A stretch of DNA of 64,000 nucleotides from Actinomycetes bacterium (GTDB taxonomy: Bacteria; Actinomycetota; Acidimicrobiia; Acidimicrobiales; Bog-793). The translations under genes and the position numbers were made by a program. This document shows positions 36,453-45,787 of this stretch, in pieces. The notes under the pieces are model-generated. The model was not told where the DNA came from and searched no databases. It saw nothing but the letters and a program-made list of their open reading frames with translations. The first letter of the stretch is position 1, and each line of letters starts with the position of its first letter. Location: positions 18,332 to 82,331 of the forward strand of contig JAJZBI010000016.1 in assembly GCA_021798985.1 (NCBI GenBank), given 5' to 3'.

Positions 36453-37904
36453 ATGAGCAACCCTGACGTCCTCCGTCCCGGCGACTTCGAGGTGAAGGAC
36501 CTTGCGCTCGCCAGCTTCGGGCGCAAGGAGATCGAGCTCGCCGAGCACGAAATGCCCGGGCTGATGGCGCTGCGGCGCGAGTACGCGGACGAGCAGCCGC
36601 TCGCCGGCGCGCGCATCACGGGCTCGCTGCACATGACGATCCAGACGGCAGTGCTGATCGAGACGCTGGTCGCGCTCGGTGCCAAGGTGCGTTGGGCGTC
36701 GTGCAACATCTTCTCGACCCAAGACCATGCGGCCGCGGCCATCGCCGTGGGCCCGGGGACGCCCGAGGCGCCGCGTGGCGTACCGGTGTTCGCCTGGAAG
36801 GGCGAGACCCTCGAGGAGTACTGGGACTGCACCCACAAGGCGCTGTCGTGGCCAGAGGGCGGTCCCAACATGATCCTCGACGACGGCGGGGACGCCACCT
36901 TGCTCGTCCACCGCGGGCTCGCCTTCGAGCGGTCCGGATCGCTGCCTGACCCCGAGCTCGCCGAGTCGACCGAGGAGAAGATCCTGCTCTCGCTGATCGC
37001 CCGGGTGCTGTCGGAGAACAGCCAGCACTTCAGCACGCTCGCTCGTGAGATCCGAGGGGTCACCGAGGAGACGACGACCGGTGTGCACCGCCTGTATCAG
37101 ATGCACCAGCAAGAGAGCCTGCTGTTTCCCGCCATCAACGTCAACGACTCGGTCACCAAGTCCAAGTTCGACAACCGCTACGGCTGCCGCCACAGCCTGA
37201 TCGACGGCATCAACCGTGCCACCGACGTCCTGATCGGCGGCAAGGTCGCAGTCGTCTGCGGCTACGGGGACGTGGGCAAGGGCTGCGCGGAGTCGCTGCG
37301 GGGCCAGGGCGCCCGGGTGATCATCACCGAGATCGACCCCATCTGCGCGCTCCAGGCGGCGATGGACGGCTACCAGGTCACCACGCTCGAGGACGTCGTC
37401 GCCACCGCCGACATCTTCGTCACCGCCACGGGCAACCGCGACGTGATCACCGCCGAGCACCTCGCCCAGATGAAGCACCAGGCGATCGTGGGCAACATCG
37501 GGCATTTCGACAACGAGATCGACATGGCCGGTCTCGCCGCGATCCCGGGCGTCGAACGCGTGAACATCAAGCCCCAGGTGGACGAGTGGCGCTTTGCTGA
37601 CGGCCACGCCGTGATCATCTTGTCCGAGGGGCGGCTCTTGAACCTCGGCAACGCCACGGGACATCCGAGCTTTGTGATGTCGAACTCCTTCTCGAACCAG
37701 GTGATCGCGCAGATCGAGCTGTTCTCGCGCGGCGAGGCGTACGACAAGGCGGTCTACACGCTGCCCAAGCACCTCGACGAGAAGGTGGCGCGCCTGCACC
37801 TCGACGCGCTCGGCGTGAAGCTGACCACGCTCACCAAGGTGCAGGCCGACTATCTCGGCCTCCCGGTCGAGGGCCCCTACAAGCCCGACCACTACCGCTA
37901 CTAG
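36453..37904 (+). CDS. ahcY: Adenosylhomocysteinase
   Basis: A 483-residue NAD-dependent enzyme that splits S-adenosylhomocysteine into adenosine and homocysteine, keeping methyltransferases free of product inhibition. Recognisable segments: [37 protein letters not shown], the NAD site [40 protein letters not shown], and the conserved C-terminal KPDHYRY. It is coupled to the adenosine kinase upstream and followed 20 bp later by purU. Confidence 0.97.
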   Translation: MSNPDVLRPGDFEVKDLALASFGRKEIELAEHEMPGLMALRREYADEQPLAGARITGSLHMTIQTAVLIETLVALGAKVRWASCNIFSTQDHAAAAIAVGPGTPEAPRGVPVFAWKGETLEEYWDCTHKALSWPEGGPNMILDDGGDATLLVHRGLAFERSGSLPDPELAESTEEKILLSLIARVLSENSQHFSTLAREIRGVTEETTTGVHRLYQMHQQESLLFPAINVNDSVTKSKFDNRYGCRHSLIDGINRATDVLIGGKVAVVCGYGDVGKGCAESLRGQGARVIITEIDPICALQAAMDGYQVTTLEDVVATADIFVTATGNRDVITAEHLAQMKHQAIVGNIGHFDNEIDMAGLAAIPGVERVNIKPQVDEWRFADGHAVIILSEGRLLNLGNATGHPSFVMSNSFSNQVIAQIELFSRGEAYDKAVYTLPKHLDEKVARLHLDALGVKLTTLTKVQADYLGLPVEGPYKPDHYRY

Positions 37905-37924
37905 CGGCGGGCCGTCCGCGCGAG

Positions 37925-38794
37925 ATGGGCCCCCGCAGCAGCCCCCACGGCGAGGTCATCGTGACCTTGCGCTGTCCGGACCGCGTCGGCATTGTGCGCG
38001 CCGTGGCGGGCTTTCTCGCGGACCGCGACGTCAACATCCTCGAGAGCCAGCAGTTCGCCGACCCCTCGACGGACCAGTTCTTCATGCGGGTGCAGGCGGG
38101 CCTGCCGAACGGACTGGCGGTCGGAGCGCTGCGCGAGGAGTTCAGCGAGCTCGCCGCGCGCTTTGAGATGGCCGCCGCCGTCCACGACGCGCGCGTCCGC
38201 CCGCGGGTGGTGATCCTCGTCAGCCGGCTCGGTCACTGCCTGAACGACCTGCTCTACCGCCAGCGGGTGGGGGCGCTCGTTGCCGACTTCGTTGCCGTGG
38301 TGTCCAATCACCCGGATTTCGAAGACCTCGCCCGCTCCTACGGCGTCCCCTTCGTCCACTTGCCGGTCTCGCCGCAGACCAAGGCCGCCCAGGAGGAAAG
38401 GCTGCGCTCGCTCGTCGACGAGCTCGGTGCCGACCTGGTCCTGCTCGCGCGCTACATGCAGATTCTCTCTCCGCCGACGGTGGAGCACCTCGAGGGGCGG
38501 GCGATCAACATCCACCACTCGTTCCTCCCGAGCTTCAAGGGCGCCCGGCCCTACCAGCAGGCCTATGACCGTGGCGTCAAGCTCATCGGTGCCACTGCGC
38601 ACTACGTGACGTCCGAGCTCGACGAGGGGCCCATCATCGAGCAAGAGGTGGCACGGGTCGACCACAACCAGACGCCGGACGAGCTGGCGGCGGTCGGCCG
38701 CGACATCGAGTGCGTCGCCCTGGCGCGCGCCGCGCGCTGGCACCTCGAGCACCGCGTCATGCTGAACGGCAAGAAGACGGTGGTGTTCCCTTAG
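37925..38794 (+). CDS. purU: Formyltetrahydrofolate deformylase
   Basis: A 289-residue enzyme that hydrolyses 10-formyl-THF to formate and THF, balancing one-carbon units. An N-terminal ACT domain (VTLRCPDRVGIVRAVAGFLA, about 13-32) is followed by a formyltransferase-fold domain with the catalytic NIHHSFLPSFKGARPYQQAY region and the Asp in GATAHYVTSELDEGPIIEQ. It is in the same direction as ahcY, 20 bp away, so methyl-cycle and folate genes form one apparent operon. Confidence 0.95.
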   Translation: MGPRSSPHGEVIVTLRCPDRVGIVRAVAGFLADRDVNILESQQFADPSTDQFFMRVQAGLPNGLAVGALREEFSELAARFEMAAAVHDARVRPRVVILVSRLGHCLNDLLYRQRVGALVADFVAVVSNHPDFEDLARSYGVPFVHLPVSPQTKAAQEERLRSLVDELGADLVLLARYMQILSPPTVEHLEGRAINIHHSFLPSFKGARPYQQAYDRGVKLIGATAHYVTSELDEGPIIEQEVARVDHNQTPDELAAVGRDIECVALARAARWHLEHRVMLNGKKTVVFP

Positions 38795-38804
38795 CCACCG
38801 CGAG

Positions 38805-40619
38805 CTAGTGCGACGCCGACGCCCGGCGCAGGTCGTGGGCGGCGTTGATGAGCGCCAGGTGCGACAGGCCCTGTGGCGTGTTCCCGAGCATCTCGCGGGT
38901 GCGCGGGTCGATCTGCTCGGAGAGCAGGCCGAGCTCGCTCGTCAGCGCGACCGCCTGGTCCATCCACTCGCGCGCCCGATCGAGCTGACCGGTGAAGACC
39001 AGGGCGTCGGCGACCCAGAAGCTGCAGGCGATAAACGCGCCCTCTTCGGAGGGCATCCCGCTGTAGCGGTAGATGCACGGCCCGTCGCCGAGCTCGCGGA
39101 TCACCGCCTCGATCGTCGCGGCCAGCCGCGCGCCGCGGTCGAAGCCCGTCCGTCCGGCCAGCAGCACCGCCGCGTCCAGCTCGTCGGTGCCGGCGTAGAA
39201 GCTGTAGGCGCGGTGCTTGTCCGACCAGCAGTGCTCCTCGACGAAGCGGCGGATCAGCCGGGCCTCCCCGCGCCAGCGGTCGGCGTGCTCGACGGGAAGC
39301 TGGCCCAGCTCGGCAAGGCTGACGGCTCGGTCGAGCGCGACCCAGCAGCCGATCTTTGAGATCGTGTAGTGCTCGAGGTCGCCGAGCTCCCAGATCCCCG
39401 AGTCCTTGGACATCCACTGGTCGCAGCACTGGTCCGCGAGCCCCGACATCAGCTCGCGGGTATCTCCATCGAGGTAGTGGCCGGCCCGCACGTAGCGCAA
39501 GATCGTGTCGAACAGATCGCCGTAGACGCCGAGCTGGCGCTGGCCGGAGGCCGAATTGCCCGAGCGGACCGGAGCGCTGGCCCGGTACCCGGGGGCGTCG
39601 AGCTCCTCCTGCTCGTCGGCGACGCTGCCGTCAAGGCTGTAGAAGACGTGCAGCTGCGGTGCGGTGCGCCCGAGCGCATGGAGCAGCCACGCCGTACAGG
39701 CCTGAACCTCTTCGGAGAGCTGCAGACCGATCAGCGCGTCCAGGGTGAACGAGGAGTCACGTACCCACGCGTAGCGATAGTCCCAGTTCTTCGGCCCGCC
39801 GATGCGCTCGGGCAGCGATGTCGTGGCCGCTGCCGCGATCGCCCCGCTCTTTTCGTTGGCGAGCACCTTGAGCGCGAGCGCGGAGCGCACCACCGCGTCG
39901 CGATGTGGCCCGTCGTAGCCGATCTGGCTGACCCAGCGCCGCCAGCCTTCGACCGTGCGATCGATGCGGTCGTGGATGCTCGAAGCGTCAGGGACGAACG
40001 TCGGCTCGTCGTCGCTCGCCACCGCGGCGATCAGGCCACGGGTCCCCGCCTTGCCGCCGATCCTGCCACGTGCATAGCCATGACCGACCTCGAGGGAGGT
40101 TGCGCCCTCGAGCACGAGCGCGATCGTCTGGTCGCCGAGATGGGCGATCGGGACGTCGCCGTGCGCAGCGAACCAGGGCCGTGCGCTGGCGAAGCGGTCT
40201 CCTGGCTCGAAGCGCCACTCGAAGTCGACGTGGCCCTGCAGCACCTCGACGCGGCGCGCGAGCTCAGTCCATGGCAGCGGGCCGGAGATCCCGGTGTTGA
40301 GCGCGTCGGTGACCAAGGCGGTGCCGTGCTCGCCGCGGTAGGTCACCTGCAAGACGTTGGTGTCTTTGACGTACGCGCGCTCGAGCTCGAAGTCGCCGAT
40401 CGGAGCGAGCGAGAAGAACCCGCCCGTTGCCGGGTCCAAGATGGCAGCGCACGCCGGTGGCGAGTCGAGGGCGGGGATGGGCCACCAGTCGACGCGCCCG
40501 TCGCCAGCCACCAGTGCGACGCAGCGGCCGTCCCCGAGAACGCCATAGCTCGCGATCGGCGCGTAGCCCTCGGTGCGCGAGTACGGATCGTTGCGTGTTG
40601 GCGTCGTCATCCCTCCCAT
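38805..40619 (-). CDS. Glycoside hydrolase family 15 protein (glucoamylase/trehalase-like)
   Basis: A 604-residue GH15 enzyme. The N-terminal beta-domain begins YAPIASYGVLGDGRCVALVAGDGRVDWW, and the (alpha/alpha)6 barrel contains WDYRYAWVRDSSFTLDALI and KDSGIWELG. These segments are typical of the actinobacterial branch that includes trehalases and dextran- or starch-acting enzymes. The exact substrate is not determined. ATG 40619 or ATG 40610 could be the start. It diverges from a TetR regulator with 142 bp between, containing inverted repeats. Confidence 0.88.
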   Translation of the reverse strand: MGGMTTPTRNDPYSRTEGYAPIASYGVLGDGRCVALVAGDGRVDWWPIPALDSPPACAAILDPATGGFFSLAPIGDFELERAYVKDTNVLQVTYRGEHGTALVTDALNTGISGPLPWTELARRVEVLQGHVDFEWRFEPGDRFASARPWFAAHGDVPIAHLGDQTIALVLEGATSLEVGHGYARGRIGGKAGTRGLIAAVASDDEPTFVPDASSIHDRIDRTVEGWRRWVSQIGYDGPHRDAVVRSALALKVLANEKSGAIAAAATTSLPERIGGPKNWDYRYAWVRDSSFTLDALIGLQLSEEVQACTAWLLHALGRTAPQLHVFYSLDGSVADEQEELDAPGYRASAPVRSGNSASGQRQLGVYGDLFDTILRYVRAGHYLDGDTRELMSGLADQCCDQWMSKDSGIWELGDLEHYTISKIGCWVALDRAVSLAELGQLPVEHADRWRGEARLIRRFVEEHCWSDKHRAYSFYAGTDELDAAVLLAGRTGFDRGARLAATIEAVIRELGDGPCIYRYSGMPSEEGAFIACSFWVADALVFTGQLDRAREWMDQAVALTSELGLLSEQIDPRTREMLGNTPQGLSHLALINAAHDLRRASASH

Positions 40620-40728
40620 TGCACGCGGACCGCGCCGTGCCGCGACAACATTGGACTACCCGCGTGCACCTGCATCGAAACGGTCGCCGCGCCGCGGGCG
40701 CGCCGCTGCCGATGCTCTTCGTGCCAAG

Positions 40729-40754
40729 TGGTACATGTACGCGGCCAAGTACCA
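40729..40754. promoter_or_regulatory. Inverted repeats between GH15 and TetR genes
   Basis: TGGTAC (40729-40734) and GTACCA (40749-40754) form an inverted repeat spanning 26 bp, and GTACATGTAC (40731-40740) is a perfect 10-bp palindrome within it. The position, just upstream of the TetR start in a divergent promoter region, fits a TetR operator. Confidence 0.45.
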
Positions 40755-40761
40755 TGTCGCC

Positions 40762-41496
40762 ATGCCAGCTCGTGGCACCCCGCGGCCCACTCATGGCGCC
40801 GGGAACGGTCGCGGCCGGCAGGCGGCGGCGCGCGAGGTGGTCGCGCGGGAGGCGGGACAGCGGGCGCCGTGGGGCTCAATCTCTCGCGGCCAGGTGATCG
40901 ACGCGGCCATCGACGCGCTCGCGCGCGGGACCTACGAGCAGATGACGATTCGCAGCCTGGCCGCTGACCTCGGCGTGGCGCCGATGTCGCTCTACCGGCA
41001 CGTGCGTGACAAAGACGACCTGTTGGACGAGGTGGTCGACCGCCTGCTCGCGGGGATCTGGCGTCCCCGTGCGGCGAAGTCGGACTGGAGGGCCTACCTC
41101 TCGGAGGCCGCCGAGCGGCTGCGGTCGTTCCTCGTGGGCCAGCCGGCGGCGCTGTACGTCTTTCTGCGCCACCCGGTCGTCTCACCGGCGGCGAGCGAGC
41201 GCAGGGAGACCTTGATCGCCGTCCTCACCGCCGCAGGATTTCGCGACGACGAGGCGGAGAGCGCGTACGCCACCGTGCACACCTACACCATCGGCTTCGC
41301 GGCGCTCGAGGCGTCCCGGGCGGCGTGGGTCCCCAATGAGCGCGTCTCGGGAGCCCTCGCCGACAAGCTCGCGAGCTACACCTCGCCGGCGCAGTTCAGC
41401 GAGGGTATCGGCTATCTCCTCGACGCCGTCGAGGTCCGTCGCGGGCACCCGCGGCCACGCCGCAGGCAGCCGGCGCGATCGCGCAAGGCACCGTGA
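40762..41496 (+). CDS. TetR family transcriptional regulator
   Basis: A 244-residue repressor-type protein. The helix-turn-helix is MTIRSLAADLGVAPMSLYRH (about residues 61-80), preceded by ISRGQVIDAAIDALARGTYEQ. The C-terminal ligand domain resembles the TetR_C branch. An Arg/Gly-rich N-terminal tail of about 40 residues precedes the HTH. ATG 40762 or 40735 are possible starts; the earlier one would overlap the palindrome. Its target is likely itself and the divergent GH15 gene (inference). Confidence 0.85.
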   Translation: MPARGTPRPTHGAGNGRGRQAAAREVVAREAGQRAPWGSISRGQVIDAAIDALARGTYEQMTIRSLAADLGVAPMSLYRHVRDKDDLLDEVVDRLLAGIWRPRAAKSDWRAYLSEAAERLRSFLVGQPAALYVFLRHPVVSPAASERRETLIAVLTAAGFRDDEAESAYATVHTYTIGFAALEASRAAWVPNERVSGALADKLASYTSPAQFSEGIGYLLDAVEVRRGHPRPRRRQPARSRKAP

Positions 41497-41535
41497 CCCC
41501 GCCCTCGGCCACGCCGTTCGGTCATCTCGCGTGCG

Positions 41536-42057
41536 ATGTCGTTCCTCGGCGATGACCCCTTCGCCGTCTCGGCAGAGCTGAGGGACCCGACCCGGCGCCT
41601 GCGCGGGCAGCTCGTGTCGCCGGTGACCGTCTGGACGACGAATTCCAGCTCCTCGGGCGACGTCGGCCTGACGGTCGCTTCGGTGCTCGTCGTCGAGGGC
41701 GACGAGCCGGCGGTGCTCGGGCTGATCGGCCCGCTGAGCGACTTCTTCGAGGCGCTCGAGGAGAGTGGCCGCTTTGTCGTGCACGTGCTCGGCGCGCGCG
41801 ATCGCCGCCTCGCCGAGCTATTTGCCGGAGCGCTTCCCGAGCCCGAGCCCTTCACCGTGGCTGGCGCGACGCCGAGCCCGTTCGGCCCGCGTCTCTCCGG
41901 GGTCTCGACGGTGGCGGGCTGCGCAGTCCTCGAGGTGATCGAGGTTGGCTACTCGCGCCTCGTGCGGGGAGCGATCCGGGCGCTCGAGGTATCCGATGCG
42001 CCCGGGGCGCCGCTGTCGTACTACCGCGGCCGCTATGGCACCGTTGCCGAGCCTTGA
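41536..42057 (+). CDS. Flavin reductase domain protein
   Basis: A 173-residue FMN-binding split-barrel protein of the flavin-reductase class. The pattern SPVTVWTTNSSSSGDVGLTVASVLVVEGDEP... FVVHVLGARDRRLAELFAG is typical of proteins that supply reduced flavin or use it directly. No oxygenase partner is adjacent. It follows the TetR gene by 39 bp and could be part of its regulon. Confidence 0.8.
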   Translation: MSFLGDDPFAVSAELRDPTRRLRGQLVSPVTVWTTNSSSSGDVGLTVASVLVVEGDEPAVLGLIGPLSDFFEALEESGRFVVHVLGARDRRLAELFAGALPEPEPFTVAGATPSPFGPRLSGVSTVAGCAVLEVIEVGYSRLVRGAIRALEVSDAPGAPLSYYRGRYGTVAEP

Positions 42058-42155
42058 CGTCGAAGGCCCGCGGTTGGTCTTGCTAGCGTCCAGGCGTGCC
42101 GAACCGAGATGCTCCTGTGCGTACCACCAGCACGTCGAGCGCGGGCAGCTGAGCC

Positions 42156-43274
42156 GTGGAGCTCCCGCCGTTTCGGATCGAGCAGTACTTCGCCCGTCAC
42201 GAGTTCAACACCCAGCACCTGCTGTCGGCGAGCGACTGCGAGCCGCTCGGCGTCGGCGAGCTCGTGCAGCTCGAGCCCGACGCGGCCGAGCGGCTGCTCG
42301 CGCTGCGCTGCGGCTACAGCGAGCCGGCTGGCAGCGGCGAGCTGCGTGAGGCGATCGCCGCGCTCTATCACGGCCTCTCCGCCGAGCAGATCGTCGTGAC
42401 GACGTGTGCCGAGGAGGCGATCTTCCTCGTCTTGCACGCCGTACTCGGTCCGGGGGACCACGCGATCGTGGCGACCCCGTGCTATGAGTCCGCCCTGCAG
42501 CTGGCGCGCAGCACCGGTGCTGAGGTGAGCGAGTGGCGCCGCCGCTTCGAGGACGGCTGGGCGCACGACCTCGAGGCCCTCGCCGGCCTGCTGCGCCCGC
42601 AGACCAAGCTCGTCTACCTCAACGAGCCGCACAATCCGACGGGCACCTTGATCGACCAATGGAGCTTTCAGCGCCTGGTCGAGCGGTGCATCGAGCACGA
42701 GGTGCTCATCTTCTCCGACGAGGTCTACCGCGGCCTCGAGCACAACCCGGCAGACCGCCTCCCGGCGATCTGCGAGCTGTCGCCGTCATCGGTGTCGTTG
42801 GGGTCGGTCACCAAGAGCCTCGGGCTGGCGGGGCTGCGCACCGGCTGGATCGCCACGACCGATGCCGCCCTGCGCCAGCGCGTGGTCGACCTCAAGTACT
42901 ACACGACCATCTGTGCGAGCTCGCCGAGCGAGCAGCTCACGGCGCTCGCACTGCGCCACGCACCCGAGCTGATCGCGCGCAACCTCGAGCTCATCAACGA
43001 CAACGTGATGCTCGTCGAGGAGTTCTTCGCCGAGCACCCTGATCGCTTCGAGTGGGTGCGACCGACGGCCGGCGCCATCGGCTTTCCCCGCGTGCACGGC
43101 ATCGCGGACGTCGAGCGGTGGTGCGAGGGCCTCGCCGCGGCCGGCGTGCTGGTCCTTCCCGGATCGGTCTACGACGAGCCCCGCCATGTTCGCATGGGCT
43201 TCGGGCGCGCCGGGGTGCAGGACGCGCTTGCCGTGCTCGGCGCGCAGCTGGAGGACCTTGACGCTGAGGGCTAG
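42156..43274 (+). CDS. PLP-dependent aminotransferase, class I/II
   Basis: A 372-residue fold-type I PLP enzyme. The lysine that binds PLP is Lys220 in SVTKSLGLAGLRTGW. NEPHNPTGT and FSDEVYRGLEH provide the other cofactor contacts. The start is GTG 42156. It resembles aspartate/capreomycidine-synthase-like aminotransferases with the N-terminus FRIEQYFARHEFNTQHLL, but the substrate is unknown. It stands alone. Confidence 0.88.
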   Translation: MELPPFRIEQYFARHEFNTQHLLSASDCEPLGVGELVQLEPDAAERLLALRCGYSEPAGSGELREAIAALYHGLSAEQIVVTTCAEEAIFLVLHAVLGPGDHAIVATPCYESALQLARSTGAEVSEWRRRFEDGWAHDLEALAGLLRPQTKLVYLNEPHNPTGTLIDQWSFQRLVERCIEHEVLIFSDEVYRGLEHNPADRLPAICELSPSSVSLGSVTKSLGLAGLRTGWIATTDAALRQRVVDLKYYTTICASSPSEQLTALALRHAPELIARNLELINDNVMLVEEFFAEHPDRFEWVRPTAGAIGFPRVHGIADVERWCEGLAAAGVLVLPGSVYDEPRHVRMGFGRAGVQDALAVLGAQLEDLDAEG

Positions 43275-43490
43275 AGCACCGCTTCTCCTCCCCTTCGACG
43301 TTGACGAGCCCGAGGAGCGATGCGGCGGCCTAATGGATTAGTGCTCGAGGCACGACACCCCACCAGCCGTCCAACTCCTCACCGCCTGGCGCGGCACGAT
43401 CTAGCCATAGAGCTCGAGGCTCGGGCGCTTCAGTGTTCACCGCCGGGTGGTTCGGAGACCAGCCTCCCACCGGGGGCTGTTCCGCTCCCA

Positions 43491-43949
43491 TTAGGCGAGC
43501 GGGTGGCGCTCGAGGAACCGGGCGAAGCCAGGGTGCAGCTCGAGTGCGCCCATCTCGCCGGCGCCGAACCAGGCGACGTCGCTCACCTCGCCGTTCGGCA
43601 CGGGGGTGAACGCTGTCGAGGTCACGGCGAGGACGGTGGAGAAGGTCCAGCCGCCGCCGCAGTCCTCGACCACGACCTGGTCGACGCGGTAGTCCGGGAG
43701 CGGGCCGATCTCCTCGAGCGCCTCGCGGTGCGCGGCGCGGAGCGCGTCCTCGCCGGAGACCCGTGCCCCGCCGGGCACGCTCCAGGTCCCGCCCTCGTGG
43801 ACCCACGAGGAGCGCTGGATGAGCAGGTAGCGCCGGGTGCCGGCGCGGGCGTCGGTTCCCAAGAGCAGGCCAGCGGCCCCGGCGGCGCCCCAGTGCACGT
43901 GGCCGGCGCCGCAGTGCAGCCAGCGGTCGAAGGGCTGGTGCGCAACCAT
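43491..43949 (-). CDS. Nudix hydrolase
   Basis: A 152-residue Nudix protein that hydrolyses nucleoside diphosphates linked to another moiety. The Nudix box is GGARVSGEDALRAAHREALE followed by EIG, with the REx2E catalytic glutamates in place. The substrate is not deducible. ATG 43949 is chosen; a TTG at 43958 is an alternative. It is followed 216 bp away by the end of the aminotransferase gene on the other strand. That gap has no recognisable feature. Confidence 0.85.
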   Translation of the reverse strand: MVAHQPFDRWLHCGAGHVHWGAAGAAGLLLGTDARAGTRRYLLIQRSSWVHEGGTWSVPGGARVSGEDALRAAHREALEEIGPLPDYRVDQVVVEDCGGGWTFSTVLAVTSTAFTPVPNGEVSDVAWFGAGEMGALELHPGFARFLERHPLA

Positions 43950-43979
43950 CGCAGGCAAGCTAGCGATCTGAGCGCCGTC

Positions 43980-44771
43980 TCAGGCCTCGTCGTCATAGTC
44001 GGCGCCACGGGCCGGCGGGGGCTCGATGCCGACGCGGTGCATCGAGGCCTCCATCGCCGCGATCACCCGCTCGATGACCGCCACGCGGGCGTAGTGCTTG
44101 CTCTCGGCGGCCACCACGTGCCAGGGCGCCACCTCGTGGTCGGTGCGCTCCAGCATCTCCTCGATCGCGCGCTCGTACTCGGGTCGCTTGGCGCGGTTTC
44201 GCCAATCCTCCTCGGTGAGCTTCCAGTTGCGCAGCGGATCGTCGCGTCGGCGCTCGAAGCGGGCGAGCTGCTCGGGCGCCGAGATGTGGAGGAAGAACTT
44301 GACGAGGCACAGCTGCTCGGCGGCGAGCGAGCGCTCGAAGTCGACGATCTCGCCGTACGCGCGTCGCCATTGCGGCTCGCTCGCCAGCTGCTCGACCCGC
44401 TCGACGAGGACGCGGCCATACCAGCTGCGGTCGTAGATCGACATCTCGCCCCAGCCGGGCAGGTTCGGGCCGAACCGCCAGAGGAAGTGGTGGCGGCGGC
44501 CTTCCTCGTCGGGTGCCGCGTACTGGCGCACGGTGACGTGGCGGGGATCGAGGCTGGCGACGAGGCGCTTGATCGCGCCTCCCTTGCCCGCCGCGTCCCA
44601 ACCCTCGAAGACCACGCACAGCGGCGGCGCGAGCCGGGCGCCGATCAGGCCGGCACCGATGAGGCGGAGGTGGAGCAGCCGCCGTTGCAGCGCCGCCAGG
44701 CGCTGCTCGCTCTCGGGGCGCGCGAGGCGCCGGGTGAGGTCGACGGCATCGAGGCGACCCATCAAGATCAT
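43980..44771 (-). CDS. Polyphosphate kinase 2 family protein
   Basis: A 263-residue PPK2-type P-loop kinase that moves phosphate between polyphosphate and nucleotides. Walker A is EGWDAAGKGGAIKRLV, the lid/basic part RHHFLWRFGPNLPGWGEMSI, and Walker B the motif YDRSWYGRVLVERVE. GGAAGGGA lies 6 nt before ATG 44771. Whether it makes NTPs or polyphosphate depends on subclass, which I could not settle. It lies just upstream of the Nudix gene, in the same orientation. Confidence 0.88.
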   Translation of the reverse strand: MILMGRLDAVDLTRRLARPESEQRLAALQRRLLHLRLIGAGLIGARLAPPLCVVFEGWDAAGKGGAIKRLVASLDPRHVTVRQYAAPDEEGRRHHFLWRFGPNLPGWGEMSIYDRSWYGRVLVERVEQLASEPQWRRAYGEIVDFERSLAAEQLCLVKFFLHISAPEQLARFERRRDDPLRNWKLTEEDWRNRAKRPEYERAIEEMLERTDHEVAPWHVVAAESKHYARVAVIERVIAAMEASMHRVGIEPPPARGADYDDEA

Positions 44772-44860
44772 TCAAGTCCCTTCCGGCGCTCGGCGCCCGG
44801 ACTGCGCAGCGCGGTGCGAGCTGGCAGGCTCTGTGGTGCGCGAGCCCAAGGAGGGTCTGG

Positions 44861-45787
44861 ATGATCGAAGCCCGAGAGCTGACCAAGCGCTATGGCGCCA
44901 AGGTGGCGGTCGACGAGCTGAGCTTCGACGTGCGCCCCGGGGTCGTCACGGGGTTCCTCGGGCCGAACGGGTCGGGCAAGTCGACGACGATGCGGATGAT
45001 CATGGGCCTCGACGCCCCCGACGCCGGCAGCGTGTCGGTGAACGGCCAGCGCTACCACGACCTCGCCTGGCCGCTGCGCGAGGTGGGCGCCCTGCTCGAG
45101 GCGCGGGCGATCCATCCCGGGCGCAGCGCCCGGGCGCACCTGCGGATGCTGGCGGAGACCAACAAGATCCCGCCGCAGCGCATCGAGGAGGTCCTCGAGC
45201 TCGTCGGGCTGAGCGAGGTCGCCGGGCGACGGGCGGGCAAGTTCTCCCTCGGCATGGGCCAGCGCCTCGGCATCGCCGCGGCCCTGCTCGGGGACCCGGG
45301 CGTGCTGCTGTTCGACGAGCCGGTCAACGGCCTCGATCCCGACGGCATCCGCTGGGTGCGCAACTTGTTGAAGAGCCTGGCGCGCGACGGTCGCACCGTG
45401 TTCGTCTCGAGCCATCTGATGAGCGAGATGGCGCTCACTGCCGATGAGGTCATCGTGATCGGCAAGGGCCGCCTGATCACCCAGCAGCGCATCGACGAGC
45501 TCGTGACGATGAGCGCCCAGCGCTACGTGAGCGTGCGGTCGCCGGCGATCGACCGCCTCGCTGCCGCGCTCATGGCGCGCGGCGCGACGCTCCAGCGCGA
45601 GGAGGATGGCTCGATCGCCGTGCGGGGGCTGGAGGCGTCCGAGATCGGCGAGATCGCGGCCAACGGGGGGTTCGTGCTGCACGAGCTCGCCCCGCACACC
45701 GCCTCGCTCGAGGAGGCCTACATGGAGCTCACCGACGAGAGCGTCGAGTACCGGGGCGCCATCGGCACGGGAGCCGAGCGCCGATGA
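44861..45787 (+). CDS. ABC transporter ATP-binding protein
   Basis: A 308-residue ATPase of the DrrA/CcmA-like exporter group. Walker A is GPNGSGKSTT (about 34-43), signature FSLGMGQRLGIA, and Walker B VLLFDEPVNGLDPDG. SSHLMSEMALTADEV gives the switch His. AAGGAGGG at 44849-44856 fixes the start. The stop overlaps the permease start (ATGA), so the pair makes one exporter. The substrate is unknown. Confidence 0.92.
   Translation: MIEARELTKRYGAKVAVDELSFDVRPGVVTGFLGPNGSGKSTTMRMIMGLDAPDAGSVSVNGQRYHDLAWPLREVGALLEARAIHPGRSARAHLRMLAETNKIPPQRIEEVLELVGLSEVAGRRAGKFSLGMGQRLGIAAALLGDPGVLLFDEPVNGLDPDGIRWVRNLLKSLARDGRTVFVSSHLMSEMALTADEVIVIGKGRLITQQRIDELVTMSAQRYVSVRSPAIDRLAAALMARGATLQREEDGSIAVRGLEASEIGEIAANGGFVLHELAPHTASLEEAYMELTDESVEYRGAIGTGAERR

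Noticed and set aside
43275..43490. Possible small gene or tRNA between the aminotransferase and Nudix genes
   Set aside because: No cloverleaf, no plausible start and ribosome binding site, and no motif on either strand.
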